Made by a program: the position numbers and the translations under genes. Positions 23,323 through 36,236 of a DNA stretch of 64,000 bases are shown one piece after another. The notes under the pieces are model-generated. The model searched no databases, was not told where the DNA came from, and was given only the letters and a program-made list of their open reading frames with translations. Each line of letters begins with the position of its first letter. Within the stretch, counting starts at the first letter, position 1. The DNA is taken from positions 145,607,472-145,671,471 of the forward strand of contig NC_035433.2 of NCBI RefSeq assembly GCF_002127325.2, given 5' to 3'. This DNA comes from Helianthus annuus. Taxonomy: Eukaryota > Streptophyta > Magnoliopsida > Asterales > Asteraceae.

Positions 23323-26231
23323 TGTAACACCCCCAAAATTTCACCTGCGGAAACCCCGCGAGGCGTGTTACGCATCAGAGTTCGAGCCACCAATCACATT
23401 GAACCAATGATAAATTTTTTAAATAAGTCATTACATTATTTTACCAAAATAAGTTGTCAACATAATATTGATTCTCAAAAATTGTGTAGCGGAAGCATGT
23501 AATAAGTTGTTTAGCAATTGTTTCATAATAACGCATAAAACCAATGTATCAAATGTAATTCAAACTAAGAGCTTCGATCCATGACTACTCCAGCACTCCC
23601 AGATAGCAAGCTTCCCCGTTCCAAATACTTAACGACCTGCGAGCATGTAACACGTGTATCAGACAAAGCTGGCGAGTTCACAGTTTTAGAAAATGTTTAT
23701 TACCCGTTGTGTGAAAAACCGTTCAATAACCAATGCAAGTAATATTGTTAATATCTCAATTCCGAACAATGACGGCTCCTGAATACACGACTGCCCTTCC
23801 CACGTACTCCTATCTAGTACTGGGCCAGACTGGGTCATTAGTTCACCTCCGTCCTCTACAGGCACGGGGTGAGGGTGCCAAACCTAAGTAGCGCTACTAA
23901 CTAATACCCGATGAGGGACTTACAAATGATGATAGGTGAGAATATTAACCAATATACTCGTTTTTACCCAAAGACTCATTCCCCCCATGGAATACCCACT
24001 GACTGTCCCCAACCACTGGGACGCATGCTCGAATGTAGTGAACTCACCTTTGGTTTGCTCGGTAAGACTAGTTACGTGTTCAGTTGCTCAAAATAATCCT
24101 AACATAATTACCGATATAATTAGACTCATGCACCAACATCCACTAATTAAAACAAGTTATAAACATAGGCTGATCACTTTGTGGCATGTATGACATAATA
24201 GTTCATGTAAGTTCACATCACAGGTAGTTCACGTAATGCATAATAAGTACTCACACCACAAGTGATCACGTATCGCAGTCATAACTGACTATTAACACTT
24301 GACAGCTCGTTAAATTATTATAGTTATTTACCTAATGTCTCATGTCACACATACAACTAACGGGTGACTTCAGGTACCATACGAGGCCCTTAACCCGACA
24401 TACGAAACCCAGGCCCGAATCTGTCCCAGCCCGCAACCCCCTTATGCGTTTCGTGTTTCAGCCCATGGCCCACCTAAACCTACCACCCGGTCCGGCCCAA
24501 TGTATCAAACCCAATTCAAACAAAACATACGATTGAATGGTGTGGTTTAATCAAAGAGTGCAGCCCAAAAACTAGTAGACCGTTAACATTGTGTTACCCA
24601 TTGACTGAGGCCCAACCGGTGCTGCGTCAAACCGTGCGACCCAGCACGAGTTAGAGTATGTACGTACCCAACCTGAATGGCCTGCGGATCAGTTGTGCAG
24701 CCCGAACTTGAGTCCGACTGGGGTTGTGCGATTTATCTAAATTAGCGGCACAGTTTAAAAGATTTACATGTGAGGCCCAAGTACGTAGTGTAATCCTGAA
24801 TTAGTTCCAAATCCCACTGCCCAACTCCCAATTCACAACTTTACTTCATTATTCGTTTATTTAGATTAAACATCATCACTAATGAGAACTAGATTTACGT
24901 GAATTCCCATAGCCCACAAACTGTTTGTATGTCATTGTGTTAACTTTCACCATTAACCATTCCTATTCAAGTCAACATTCAATTTAACTGTAAACAAATC
25001 ATGTATAAACATCACCAAATAATCATGTGACCTGACCGAGGACGTTGTATCACGCAAACCATCGAACCATATTATCATGCATTACTGATTTTATACATCA
25101 CCATTCTTCACGAATCTAATGAATTCCCATTCAATTATTTTATTACTAGAGCCTTAATTATAACCAAACCTATATCGACCATAATTAATTCGAGACGATT
25201 TACTCAACAACACTTCTCCCCCAAACAATCAGTTCGTCAAGTAGTATATCAGTATCATTATCAAGCTGGGTTAAGGTTCACCTAGATCACTTATCACTAT
25301 CTAACACATACGAACCCTAGTATTATATATCACCGGGTTTACTTACAACAAGATTAGAATATCATTGAGTAGATTGGGATCACGTAAACACCAGTTTTTA
25401 TGCAACCATAATACAAGATCACTATCACCAAGTTGTGCCTACCAAATAGACTAATCACGTCATAACTGGTTACATGAATCATGAGACCATATTAACACTT
25501 ACATCACAATCAATATTCTGATTTATCAATATTCATATAACAATTAAACAAAGATGATAAACTAACCAAGAGTTCGACCAAAGAAGGTGGTGCCTCGATG
25601 AGGGGATCTGCTGCCGTGGACTTCAATGGACGAGAAAGAGAGTGTTTAGGGTTTGCGATGATGTGAATGTTAACTAATGAGAACCATGTACAATTTCTTA
25701 TGTGTGCGTGGGCTGTGATGATTACTCGGCCCAAGAAACTTATCATAATTCATGTGATTAATGTTGTGGGCCTCAATATAAAAACCATTCAGAAGTGCAT
25801 TAATATTATCGGCTAGTGGGATTGGAATTAGAAGTTCCATGTGAATATGTGATTTTTACAAGATTGTCGGCCACATACACAAAATTCATACGTTGTCATC
25901 AGTCAAAATCTATTCCATTTATTTCATTTACCAAAGTCATCGGCCCACTTAGAATTTTGGTGCAATCATAATTTGGGTTTGTGAATTTGAAAGTTATATA
26001 TAGTGTGTTATCAATTGAATAAAATTGGCAGCCCATGCTGATCAGATTGCATTGCTAGACATAGTTATCATTTGATCAGCCATGTGATTGTGGCGGCCCA
26101 AATAATCAAGTGCGCATTGTGATTTGTTAGTGTGGCCCAATTGAAGTCGGAGTGTAGAGTTGAGTCCATTCGAAGCCCATATTACATGGCCCATACGATC
26201 AAATTCATTCAATAGTGCTCGGGTTGTCACA
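23323..26231 (-). repeat. 5' LTR of the Gypsy-type element
   Basis: 2,909 bp, essentially identical to the copy at 15946-18854 and offset by 7,377 bp. It carries the promoter in element terms and is next to the primer-binding site. I see no obvious TATA box that I would defend. Confidence 0.95.
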
Positions 26232-26289
26232 CGGGTAAAATGAATGTGAGATGCGATTCTAGACCCACATCTTTTGACAATTTAAGCAA

Positions 26290-28042
26290 AAACTACTTTT
26301 CCCCCTCTTGGTGTTTAGGGTTGAGTTATAATACAAAGTATTTAAAAATAAGAAGGGTAAGAAGCTATCAAAGAATGACAAGTGTCCTAGGAGGAATTAA
26401 ATGGAAAGGGTAATTTTGTCTACAAGAGTAAAGAGAATATGCACATGCAAGTCACATGTTATTTTCCCCCCAATTTTTAAATGTCCATAACTTTTTATAC
26501 ATCATTTGTTTTTTAAAAAATTATACCATAAAATCGAGCGTTTTTTATCTTTAATATGAGTACCATATTGTTGTATTTTTCAAAAAAAAAAAATCAAAAA
26601 CCCAGTTGCATATTACACAATGGACATGATGTAAAACACAATGTAAAGTAGATCAAAAACACAATCAATGACAACAGATAAAGACACAATGGACAACATA
26701 CTAAAACACAATGACCATAACGTATAACAAAATGGCGATAACATGTAACACAATAAGTATCAGACTAAATAAAAACACAATTGATGACAACAGATAAAAG
26801 ACACAATTAATGACAGAAGATAAAAAACACAATGGAGAGCAGATTAAGAAACAATGGAAAACAAACTAAAAACACAATACACAACAAACTAAAACACAAT
26901 GAACAAAGATAACAAAAAAATTGAAAAAATTATTAAAACACAATGGACAACATATTAAAACACAATGAATAACATATTAAACACAATGACCTGAACTAAT
27001 AACACAATTTATAGAAAACCCAAATATAACATTATCTTCATTGTGTCATATATTGTGTTATAGGTTCTTATAAAAACGCAATGGATAGAAACCAAATTAA
27101 CATTGTGTTATAGGTTTTGATAATAACACAATGGACATGATGTAAAACACAACATAAAGTAGATCAAAAACACAATCAATGACAACAGATAAAGACACAA
27201 TGGACAACATACTAAAACACAATGACTATAACGTATAACACAATGGCGATAACATATAACACAATAAGTATCAGACTAAATAAAAACACAATTGATGACA
27301 ACAGATAAAAGACACAATGGAGAGCAGATGAAGACACAATGGAAAACAAACTAAAAACACAATACACAACAAACTAAAACACAATAAACAAAGATAATAA
27401 AAAAATTGAACAAATTATTAAAACACAATGGACAACATATTAAAACACAATGAATAACATATTAAACGCAATGACCTGAACTAATAATACAATTTATAGA
27501 AAACCCAGATATAACACCATCTTCATTGTGTCATATATTGTTTTATAGGTTCTTATAAAAACGCAATGGATAGAACCCAAATTAACATTGTGTTATAGAT
27601 TTTGATAATAACATAATGTATAAAAACTCTACTGACCAAAACCCAGTTAAAAGACACAATGACCTGAAAACAATAACACAATGCAAAAAAACCCAGTAAA
27701 AATGAAATTTTTTATTTTATTTTTATATGATAATATGGTGCTCATATTAAAGATAAAAAACGCTCGTTATTATGGTGAAATTGTTTTTTTAAAAAAAATA
27801 TGGTATGAAAAAGTTATGCACGTTTTGAATCGATGGGGGAATTGGCATGTGCTTTGCATGTGGAGAGAGAAAATCCATAAATATAGAATTCCCTTTATAC
27901 CCTTCTATTAAAATCTTTTCCCTACAACTAATCTCAACCCTCCAAATCTAAGATCAATGGACTAAAATCCTTCTTTTCTTATTTATTTTATCCTTTGTAT
28001 TTGATCCTAACCCTTGGTGTTTAAGCTAAAAAATGTAGTTTT
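26290..28042. mobile_element. Foldback element with minisatellite loop (1.75 kb)
   Basis: Left arm AAAAACTAC...CTTGGTGTTTAGGGTT and right arm AACCCTTGGTGTTTAAGC...GTAGTTTT are inverted copies. A second inner inverted pair, about 26500-26570 against 27730-27790, shares ACGCTCG/CGAGCG and TTTATCTTTAATATGAG / CTCATATTAAAGATAAA. The loop is filled with an AACACAATG minisatellite. No transposase and no confident target duplication were found, so the superfamily is unassigned. It lies just 58 bp from the Gypsy element. Confidence 0.65.
26610..27680 (+). repeat. AACACAATG minisatellite in two 511-bp blocks
   Basis: AACACAATG-type units recur every ~20-25 bp, alternating with short A-rich linkers. 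On a larger scale the array is a tandem duplication: ACACAATGGACATGATG at 26615 recurs at 27126 and the following sequence is nearly collinear, with a deletion of one or two units in the second block. The inverse of the unit resembles the TGAATGGTGTT unit of the element at 11500-12676. Confidence 0.85.
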
Positions 28043-28367
28043 CTTTTTCGGTTCAATTTCTAGAAAATTTTATTAAAATATTCCCCTTATAAACAAATTA
28101 TTTAAATATGAATATAAAATACACAAAAAAAATTAAATTAAAACCAATATACATCATCAAAGAATATTAATTACAAAGGTTTCAAACTAAAACAAATTAC
28201 AAAAGTTTAAAGTAACACAAATACATTAATCTCTAATACATTAATCTCTATAGATAAAAGTGATATGCAATAACTTCCCGAACCGATGTCGTCCCCAGTC
28301 CAACGTCTTCAATTCATATTTGCAACTGGAACCGTAGAAATTACCTAACAAAACATCCTAAATGATC
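28043..28367. other. AT-rich spacer, nothing recognised
   Basis: No element ends and no coding potential are visible. A short perfect duplication (ACATTAATCTCTA twice) occurs near 28223-28250. Confidence 0.4.
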
Positions 28368-28705
28368 TTCATTAACAAAAAACATAGCATGAACAACCCT
28401 AGTTGACCACCATTGTTCTAATCGATCTATCAATCATCCTAATAGACCACTAATCTTCCTAAAGAACCTTCATTGACACTAATGTAGCATGAACAACCCT
28501 GTTGACCATTTCTAGCGTAATTGGTCCATCAATCATCCTAATGGACCATTGATCATACTTAACGCCCTTTATTGGCGAAAAATGGAGTATGAACAACACT
28601 AGTTGACCACCATTGTCCCTAATTGACCTATCGGTCATCCTGAAAAGACCTTCATTGACAAAAATGTAGCATGAACAAACTTAGTTGATAATCATTGCTA
28701 CATGT
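28368..28705. repeat. Degenerate ~95-bp tandem repeat, 3.5 copies
   Basis: Units beginning TTCATTGACA / TTCATTAACA followed by TAGCATGAACAAC and TTGACCACCATTG start at about 28368, 28469, 28568 and 28651. Copies differ by substitutions and small gaps. No coding frame spans the array. Confidence 0.75.
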
Positions 28706-29343
28706 TTAAACAACATGCATGTGATCGCCTCTGTATGTTCAAACCTTTCTCTATTAACATTAAACGATACGTCGATACATACACATATACATACACTAAC
28801 ACATACACATACACACACATAATACATAAAAATAAATATGTATCTGTATACACAATAAATGAGTAAATAAAAAAATAAATATTTGTAATCATAAAAATAT
28901 ACTTTGTTTATCATAAGAAAGTTATATACTTATTATTATTTATCTACTATAAATAAGCAATATTTTGATGCATAAACTTGTTGTACTCTATACAAAGGGT
29001 GGTTTTCAAAAAAAATATATGATGTTATACTTTTATTATATTATATAATATCAATTAGGAACATTTGTAAGCATCAAAGCTTGTACCTTATGCTTAACAT
29101 TTATTTGAATTGTTGTTAAATTCAAAGTATGTAGGAATAGAATTTAAATTAAACTAGTTAATATTATATATGAAAACCTTTTTTTATATTTTGTTATTTA
29201 GTATCATTAATAAAAAAAAATCAATCATACTTATATAGTTAGTATTTACCTATTTTTATTAGTTTATATTTATTAATCAATACTAGTATTTAATTAATAC
29301 TTAATTTTTTTATTATTAGTTTTATATTTACTACTGTTATATA
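28706..29343. other. AT-rich non-coding with (CA/TA) microsatellite
   Basis: A degenerate ACATACACAT microsatellite lies at about 28775-28830. The rest is very AT-rich with no visible gene. Confidence 0.45.
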
Positions 29344-30002
29344 AGAAGAGGCATGGTCCCAAACCACGTATGGACACGTGTCAACGGAAGCACACCACTC
29401 TCAATTTGCGATCTCGCCTTACGAAGACATCTAGAAGATTCTGGAAAGAAACGCCTGGCGACAGGATAATGCTCCTAGCAGACAGGAAAAGACGACAGGT
29501 GGCACAAATGGCGAGGCGCCAACACCAGTCGCAAGATCTTCATGGGACAGACCGACAACCGGTACAAAAGGACTCCGAGCTGGAGCGAATAACCATACGC
29601 TACGTCACCTCCAGTACACGACCAAGCCTGGTTGCGTCAGAAGAGACATAATGGATATTCTTCCTGGTCGGACAACTGGCAAACAACAGTCAGCTGGCAG
29701 TCCTTCTCCTTTACAATTCACCGGCTATAAATAGAAGGCTCAACCTCCAGGTTTAAGGATCAGATCTCTTACTCTCTCACTTTATACACACACTTATCCT
29801 CAAAACGATTACTTATTCTCACGCCGGAGGGTGGTTACAAGGATAACCCCCATCTTCTCCTCCTTGTAGCGAGTCACCGGTGTTGTTCGTTTTGAAGGAT
29901 CCAAAGGAGAATTCGGTCATTTGTCGAGTGGAGGAAGGAGATTGAACCAACATGCACGAGACGATCCGACTAAGTAGCTTAGTGCTATCTAGTGTTTCTT
30001 CA
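29344..30002 (+). mobile_element. LTR fragment or solo LTR (Gypsy type), no TSD
   Basis: This is homologous to the solo LTR at 61498-62450. The start AAGAGGCATGGTCCCA matches AAGGGGTATGGTCCCA, and the R region TTCTCACGCCGGAGGGTGGT matches its counterpart TTCTCACGCCGGAGAGTGGT. It has a TATA box CTATAAATAG at 29725-29734 followed by CTCTCACTT-like leader sequence, and it ends TTTCTTCA. No matching 5-bp target duplication was found and the expected TG start is degenerate, so boundaries are approximate. No internal region remains. Confidence 0.65.
29725..29734 (+). promoter_or_regulatory. TATA box in LTR
   Basis: CTATAAATAG in a GC-richer context, about 90 bp upstream of the conserved R-region sequence. 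It is the likely Pol II promoter of the LTR. Confidence 0.6.
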
Positions 30003-30490
30003 GAACCGCATCTTTTGGTCCCATGATTTTTTTTTTCAAAACACCCATAAGATGCAGTTAGAGAGGGGAACTGCATCTTGGAAAACACCCATGGCATCTT
30101 TTGGTTACTTATTTACTAGTGTACATAATGGAATATAGTGTAATTTGTTAACACACACAAACATCAAGATACATCTTTATAAAAAATGATTTTAACGTGA
30201 CAATTATAAATTTTGTCAAGTTAATTTTTAAAACATTTTTTTCAACTAAGTATTAATTTGTTTTTATGTATTTGATCTTTTAGCATAGTTAAGTTCGTTT
30301 AAATTGTAATTATAAAAATATAAATATATAAGTACATTTTAAAAATTAAGAAATGTAAGTTAACTATCCTTAGTTAAAAATAAGTTATAGTTAAATTTGT
30401 ATTGGATATCTATAAATATATTATTTTTAGCATTATTATTAACAAAAAGAGTCACATAGAAAACTAATTTTCTAATGCTCTAGAATAATA
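30003..30490. other. Spacer with small palindrome
   Basis: GCATCTTTTGGT occurs twice (30009 and 30094) around GATGCAGTT...AACTGCATC, giving a foldback of about 100 bp. The rest is AT-rich with nothing recognised. Confidence 0.4.
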
Positions 30491-30786
30491 CTAGCCTAAG
30501 ACCCCGCGAGCTTCACGGGTGGCTAAACACCAACTAAACACATAAAATAATTTAAACGTAGAAGCGTTAAAGTGTGATTTGTTAAGCCTAATATTTTGAG
30601 ACAGTTGAGCACGTCCCAATAGTACATCTACATAATGTTCGTTACAAATTAAGTTTTTGTCAACTAAACCTTCATGATGTTTTCATGATGTCTTCTTTAA
30701 CTCCACTATCGCATTCATCCTCTGACATTATCAATTCCAATCAGGATGACTTAGAATTTAAAGCTCTATTGCTAGATTATTAAAAA

Positions 30787-31082
30787 GAGTTAAATTACTG
30801 TTTTCGTCCATGTGGTTTGTCAAAAATCACTATTTCAGCCCATTAATTTAAAACGATTTCAGTCCTTGTGGTTTCACTTTCGTAACCATTTCAGTCCACC
30901 TCGTAACCATTTCAGTCCCTGTACTTACAGAATAAATGGATTAAAATGGTTACGAAAGTGAAACCACGGGGAGTGAAAATGGTCACGAAAGTGAAACCAC
31001 ACGAACTGAAATCACAATTTTTAAACTAATGGACTGAAATAGTGATTTTTAACAAACCACAGGACGAAACAGTAATTAACTC
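30787..31082. mobile_element. Foldback MITE inside the Helitron
   Basis: GAGTTAAATTACTGTTTTCG on the left is matched by the inverse CGAAACAGTAATTAACTC on the right. The arms contain GTGGTTTCACTTTCGTAACC and its inverse. It resembles the Mutator-like foldbacks at 12913 and 14076 in its GAGTTAA ends and CCATTTCAGTCC-type motifs, but no clean 9-bp duplication is visible. Confidence 0.7.
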
Positions 31083-31901
31083 AAAAGAGTTAATTATTGT
31101 TTTATATACATGAAATTAATTTGAAAAAAATAGATTCTTACTTAAGTGTAAGAACAACTCAAACGGGTTCTTAGAGATATCAACTGGTTGGCTACCCTCC
31201 AACACTTGATTTGCTATAAATCCCTTTTACTGTTATAGAAAAAAAATAAGGTTATAATCCGGAAATTTTTCAGGTAGGAAAATTTAATTTATAACAAATA
31301 AAAGTATAAAAATAACACTTTAACATCTAAAGTATCATCTTTTCCTTTTTTCCATCATAAATTTTTAATTGGTTTCTTAAACTTTTTCTTGTTGTAAAGA
31401 GCCATAAAAACATACAAAAGCAAGAATGTAAAGTAAACGTCTATATTTAGAGCATTTACATTGGAACCTCTCTTCTATATTATATAGAGAAAATAATAGA
31501 GGAAACAACAAAAATACCATCACATTGGAATTTCTATAATAGAAAATAATTAAAGTAAAGTACACCTCTATATTTATAGGGTCACATACATTCAACCCTC
31601 AATATTATTATTCTGAGTGTGTAATATCTAATATGATTTTGAAAAGCTTCATTTATACCATAGCCTCACCAATTTTGAAAAGACCCATTTTTAAAAAAAG
31701 ACTCATTTCATCACAACCTGTTTTAATCGAGTTAATCACAGGTTATCCTCTAAATATCTTTTGACATCTATACATAAAATAAATACAAACAAACTAATCA
31801 TAAGTCCGTCTTTAAACAATTTTTCAAAGTTTACCTACTTGAGCAATTAGAGATAAATATAAAGCAAATCACCCGTTAGGTAAAAACGGTTGAAATTGCG
31901 T

Positions 31902-32230
31902 TTTTTTTTTCAGTAAACCAAACTTTATTAATCACCAAAAGAGGCATACAAACAACAATTAAGCTTCCAAAAAAAAAAACACACTAAGATACATCCAAAA
32001 TACTCTTACCCCATTACACATCCAATCACTTTAAAAAAATTATCTATAAACATACACTAACCAAAGTCTAAACCAGAGAAAGTGGACCAGATTGAGAGAT
32101 TGACGCCTATCGATCTGTTAATCATCCACCAGAGAGTAGCCTCCTTAATGTCTTGCACTATTTTAGTTTGAAAAGCATCGACCCCTTTGAAGATCTTATC
32201 ATTTATCCTAAACCATAGCCTTCATACTGT
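31902..32230 (-). pseudogene. LINE 3'-end remnant
   Basis: On the minus strand the DNA reads RINDKIFKGVDAFQTKIVQ, then DIKEATLWWMINRS, in one open frame. This matches the C-terminal end of plant LINE ORF2 (the W--RN-K-F-----V---I----W---R pattern). A T10 run at about 31901-31910 would be its poly(A). Only the tail is present and it lies wholly inside the Helitron. Confidence 0.6.
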
Positions 32231-33104
32231 CATGAGAAATACAATATAAATCGGCATTTTTTTTCGTGTGCGTATCCAGACTAATTCTACATACACAAAC
32301 CTTCCAACATATTGATTTATCGAAGATACGTGAAACAAACAAAAGACAGGAAGAGAAGCTTTTATATTTTTTTATATCATACCTGTAATCATTTTATAAA
32401 TAATGCTATACAAAATTACAGGAAGAGGAACTGTTATAGTTATTTTTTTATAAGATCAATCATAATGCTATACACACCTTGTCGTAGCTTAAACACATTT
32501 CTTCAGATTATGGCCCAATTTGATCAGATTCTAAAAAACGAAGAAAGATTATCATGAGATACTGTAAAACTGGGGTTTACGATGTAAACCATAAAAATAA
32601 CAAATGAATTTAGATGATTAGCCTTGCAGAAAACCCAAATCGGGAAAGTTTACCTGAATCATCAACGAAAAAAAATCAGACTTAGATTGGGTTACTCAGG
32701 CGGATATTAATCACTTGAATAAGATCGGGTATCAAACATAAGAGCACACATGAGTTGATTAATGGAACAAAATGGTGAGGAGAAAAATATACATCAGTGA
32801 ATCGAATAGAGATCAATTTCCCATAGGATCCCTTTTAAGATATATAGATATATAGATATAGATAAAGAACGGTGCAAGATATACCTTTCCTTCAACTTCT
32901 CATAGGATCCCATTCAAGAGTTCCTTGTAGGGGAAGGAGTCTGAAAGAAGCTCATCACCTAAAATTACAAAACACAATTTGAATTAGATATGCAACTCGA
33001 GTACAAAAACAATAGTCGAAGAAGACTCGAAGCATCCCTAAAATTACAAATAATATAGTCAAAGCATCTCATAAAAAACATCAAGATTTCAAAGCGTTCA
33101 AAAT

Positions 33105-33500
33105 TTAAAATCAAACACAATAATGGTTTACTTCAAAATATAAATTTAAAATAATGATTGACTTCAAAATTTAAAATCTGAAAATAAATCACTAATATCC
33201 AATCCCGTAAATCAAGCAAACTTATTAGGAAAGTCTAACTTTTCAAATTTAAATCCAATTTACAGATTCGACATTTAAAATCAAACACATTAATGGCAAA
33301 CTTTCAAATTTAAATTTAAAATAATAATTGACTTCGAAATTGAAAATTTAAAATCAAACACAATAATGGTTTACTTCAAAATTTAAATTTAAAATAATGA
33401 TTGACTTCAAAATTTAAAATTTAAAATTTAAAATCTGAAAATCAAATCACTAATATCCAATCGCGTAAATCAAGCAAACTTATTAGGAAAGTCGAACCTC
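33105..33500. repeat. ~245-bp tandem duplication in the Helitron
   Basis: The segment AATCAAACACAATAATGG...TTATTAGGAAAGTC at about 33111-33235 recurs at about 33352-33494 with small changes and an expanded AAATTTAAA stretch. A more degenerate copy of its first half lies between them. Confidence 0.75.
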
Positions 33501-34199
33501 GCCAAGCAAAACCAACCGACATAGAAACAAACTCATAAGAGAGGGAAAAAATATAAAACAAACAAAATGAGGGGTTTCAAAAAACGTAAATGAATTTATT
33601 TATAGAAACACTACAAATTTTCCGGAAATTAATACAATACCAAATTTATTAGTAACTAAAAAATACAGCCAAAATTAAATGAGCATAAAGTATGAAACCA
33701 AACATTATACCGGATAAAAAATAGGAAAAAAAAACAATAAAACTAAAATTTTTGATTAACATGTCCGACGAAGTTTAATAGTCCGGCAATGGCATAAAAT
33801 TTAGGGTTAACCATGAAAAAATAAAAAAAAAACAAAACAAAAGAATCATTAATACATATTAATACAATACAAAATTTATTAGAAAAAAAAACAAAGATTT
33901 TCAAATTTCAAAAAATATCATAGTTTGATTTGCTAAAAAAACAAAATAACTTAAAAATTATAGAGATTAGCATAAATGATGAAAACTATCATTATACCGG
34001 ATCGAAAAACACCAAAAAAAACGATAATATTAAACTCACCTCTTGTGTTCGAAGAAGATTCAGACTCCTGCAATTGCATAAAAATTAGGGTTTATCATGA
34101 AAAAACAAAAAATAAAATAAAAAAAATCAGCAAGAGCATCACTCTTTCAAAAACATCAAGAATAGATCCATTAATAAGATTAGATTCGAAAATTTTAAA
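33501..34199. other. A-rich Helitron interior, degenerate repeat
   Basis: Two related segments containing CATTATACCGGAT and TTAGGGTTWACCATGAAAAA-like sequence lie at about 33702-33820 and 33990-34105. The 85-codon frame at 33976-34233 overlaps the second. It is lysine-rich and low-complexity, so I do not call it a gene. Confidence 0.4.
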
Positions 34200-36236
34200 T
34201 CATTATCAGCAACACAAAAATACAGAAAAATAATTAAAAAAAAGTGCGATTAAGCATTTAAAATACATAACAATCTAATCTAGTTTACATACCTGCAGAA
34301 TAAGTGGAATGATCTACAAAAAAAGAAGAAGAACAAATTCTGAGAAACTTGAAAATTAATGTGATTGTTGAAAATTATGGAAACTAACACAAAATTTGGA
34401 AGCAATTAAAACTTTAATATAAGTTATCTTGATAAATTTGGAAATACGTTACAATTTAGACAACTTTGATAAGTATTCATAATTGAAATAAATTTCAAAA
34501 ATTCAAATTTTGAAATAATCAGTCAAAACAATTTACCTAAATAGTTAAATATTATTCAAACTTAAATTCAAAACCAATGAGGTTAATATATTCATAATAT
34601 AATCAATATCTAAATGATTGTGAAAAAAAAATTCAATCACAAAAAATACAGAAAAATGATTAAAAAAAAGTGCGATTAAGCATTTAAAATACATAACAAT
34701 CTAACCTAGTTTACATACCTGCAGAATAAGTGGAATGATCAACAAAAAAAAGAAGAAGAACAAATTCTGAGAAACTTGAAAATTAATGTGATTGTCGAAA
34801 ATTATGGAAACTAACACAAAATTTGGACACAATTAAAACTTTAATATAAGTTATCTTGATAAATTTGGAAATACGTTACAATTTAGACAACTTTAATAAG
34901 TATCCATAATTGATATAAATTTCAAAAATTCAAATTTTGAAATAATCAGTCAAAATAATTTACCTAAATAGTTAAATATTATTCAAACTTAAATTCAAAA
35001 CCAATGAGGTTAATATATTCATAATATAATCAATATCTAAATGATTGTGAAAAAACAATCAATCACAAAAAATACAGAAAAATGATTAAAAAAGTGCGAT
35101 TAAGCATTTAAAATACATAACAATCTAATCTAGTTTACATTCCTGCAGAATAAGTGGAATGATCTACAAAAAAAAAAAGAACAAATTATGAGAAACTTGA
35201 AAATTAATGTTATTATCGAAAATTATGGAAACTAACACAAAATTTGGAAGCAATTAAAACTTTAATATAAGTTATCTTGACAAATTTGGAAATACGTTAC
35301 AATTTAGACAACTTTGATAAGTATCCATAATTGATATAAATTTCAAAAATTCAAATTTTGAAATAATCAGTCAAAACAATTTACCTAAATAATTAAATAT
35401 TATTCAAACTTAAATTCAAAACCAATGAGGTTAATATATTCATAATATAATCAATATCTAAATGTTTGTGACATAAAAAATCAATCACAAAAAATACAGA
35501 AAAATGATTAAAAAAGTGCGATTAAGCATTTAAAATACATAACAATCTAATCTAGTTTACATACCTGCAGAATAAGTGGGATGATCTACAAAAAAAGAAA
35601 AAGAACAAATTCTGAGAAACTTGAAAATTAATGTGATTGTCGAAAATTATGGAAACTAACACAAAATTTGGAAGCAATTAAAACTTTAATATAAGTTATT
35701 TTGATAAATTTGGAAATACATTACAATTTAGACAAATTTGATAAGTATCCATAATTGATATAAATTTTAAAAATTCAAATCTTGAAATAATCAGTCAACA
35801 CAATTTACCTAAATAGTTAAATATTATTCAAACTTAAATTCAAAACCAATAAGGTTAATATATTCATAATATAATCAATATCTAAATGATTGTGAAAAAA
35901 AATCAATCACAAAAAATACAGAAAATGATTAAAAAAAAGTGCGATTAAGCATTTAAAATACCTAACAATCTAATCTAGTTTACATACCTACAGAATAAGT
36001 GGAACGATCTACAAAAAAAATAAGAAGAACAGATTCTGAAAAACTTGAAAATTAATGTGATTGTCGAAAATTATGGAAACTAACACAAAATTTGAAAACA
36101 ATTAAAACTTTAATATACGTTATCTTGATAAATTTGGAAATACGTTACAATTTAGACAACTTTGATAAGTATCCATAATTGATATAAATTTCAAAAATTC
36201 AAATTTTGAAATAATCAGTCAAAACAATTTACCTAA
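34200..36236. repeat. Five-copy ~423-bp tandem array
   Basis: GTGCGATTAAGCATTTAAAA starts each unit at 34244, 34670, 35094, 35516 and 35939 (spacing 426, 424, 422, 423). Units are roughly 95% alike by eye. Each contains ACCTGCAGAATAAGTGG (ACCTACAGAATAAGTGG in the fifth). The fifth unit stops after about 298 bp at TTTACCTAAA. No coding frame. Confidence 0.95.

Larger units (their letters stand above)
15946..26231 (-). mobile_element. Gypsy-type LTR retrotransposon, coding-dead
   Basis: A complete element of 10,286 bp with two 2,909-bp LTRs, both starting TGTAACACCC and ending TTGTCACA. It is flanked by the 5-bp target duplication CGGGT (15941-15945 and 26232-26236). The primer-binding site next to the right-hand LTR puts transcription on the minus strand. 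The 4.5-kb interior keeps gag, RT and integrase C-terminal traces in the normal gag-to-IN order, which with RT before IN is Gypsy order, but all are riddled with stops and frameshifts. The gag start resembles Tekay/Del-type chromovirus gag. The LTRs differ at only about three positions, so the insertion is very recent although the coding region is dead. Replication must therefore have relied on proteins from another copy. Confidence 0.93.

Noticed and set aside
15946..26231. Simple tandem segmental duplication of 7.4 kb spacing
   Set aside because: The CGGGT target duplication, primer site and polypurine tract show these are LTRs of one retrotransposon.
32312..32557. 81-codon plus-strand frame in the Helitron
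   Set aside because: No domain, AT-biased composition, adjacent to a LINE remnant. Not supported as a gene.
33976..34233. 85-codon lysine-rich frame
   Set aside because: Low-complexity; it overlaps a degenerate repeat and the edge of the tandem array.
34200..36236. CRISPR-like or satellite-encoded array
   Set aside because: Units are ~423 bp with no short repeat/spacer pattern, in plant DNA inside a Helitron. It is a plain tandem repeat.
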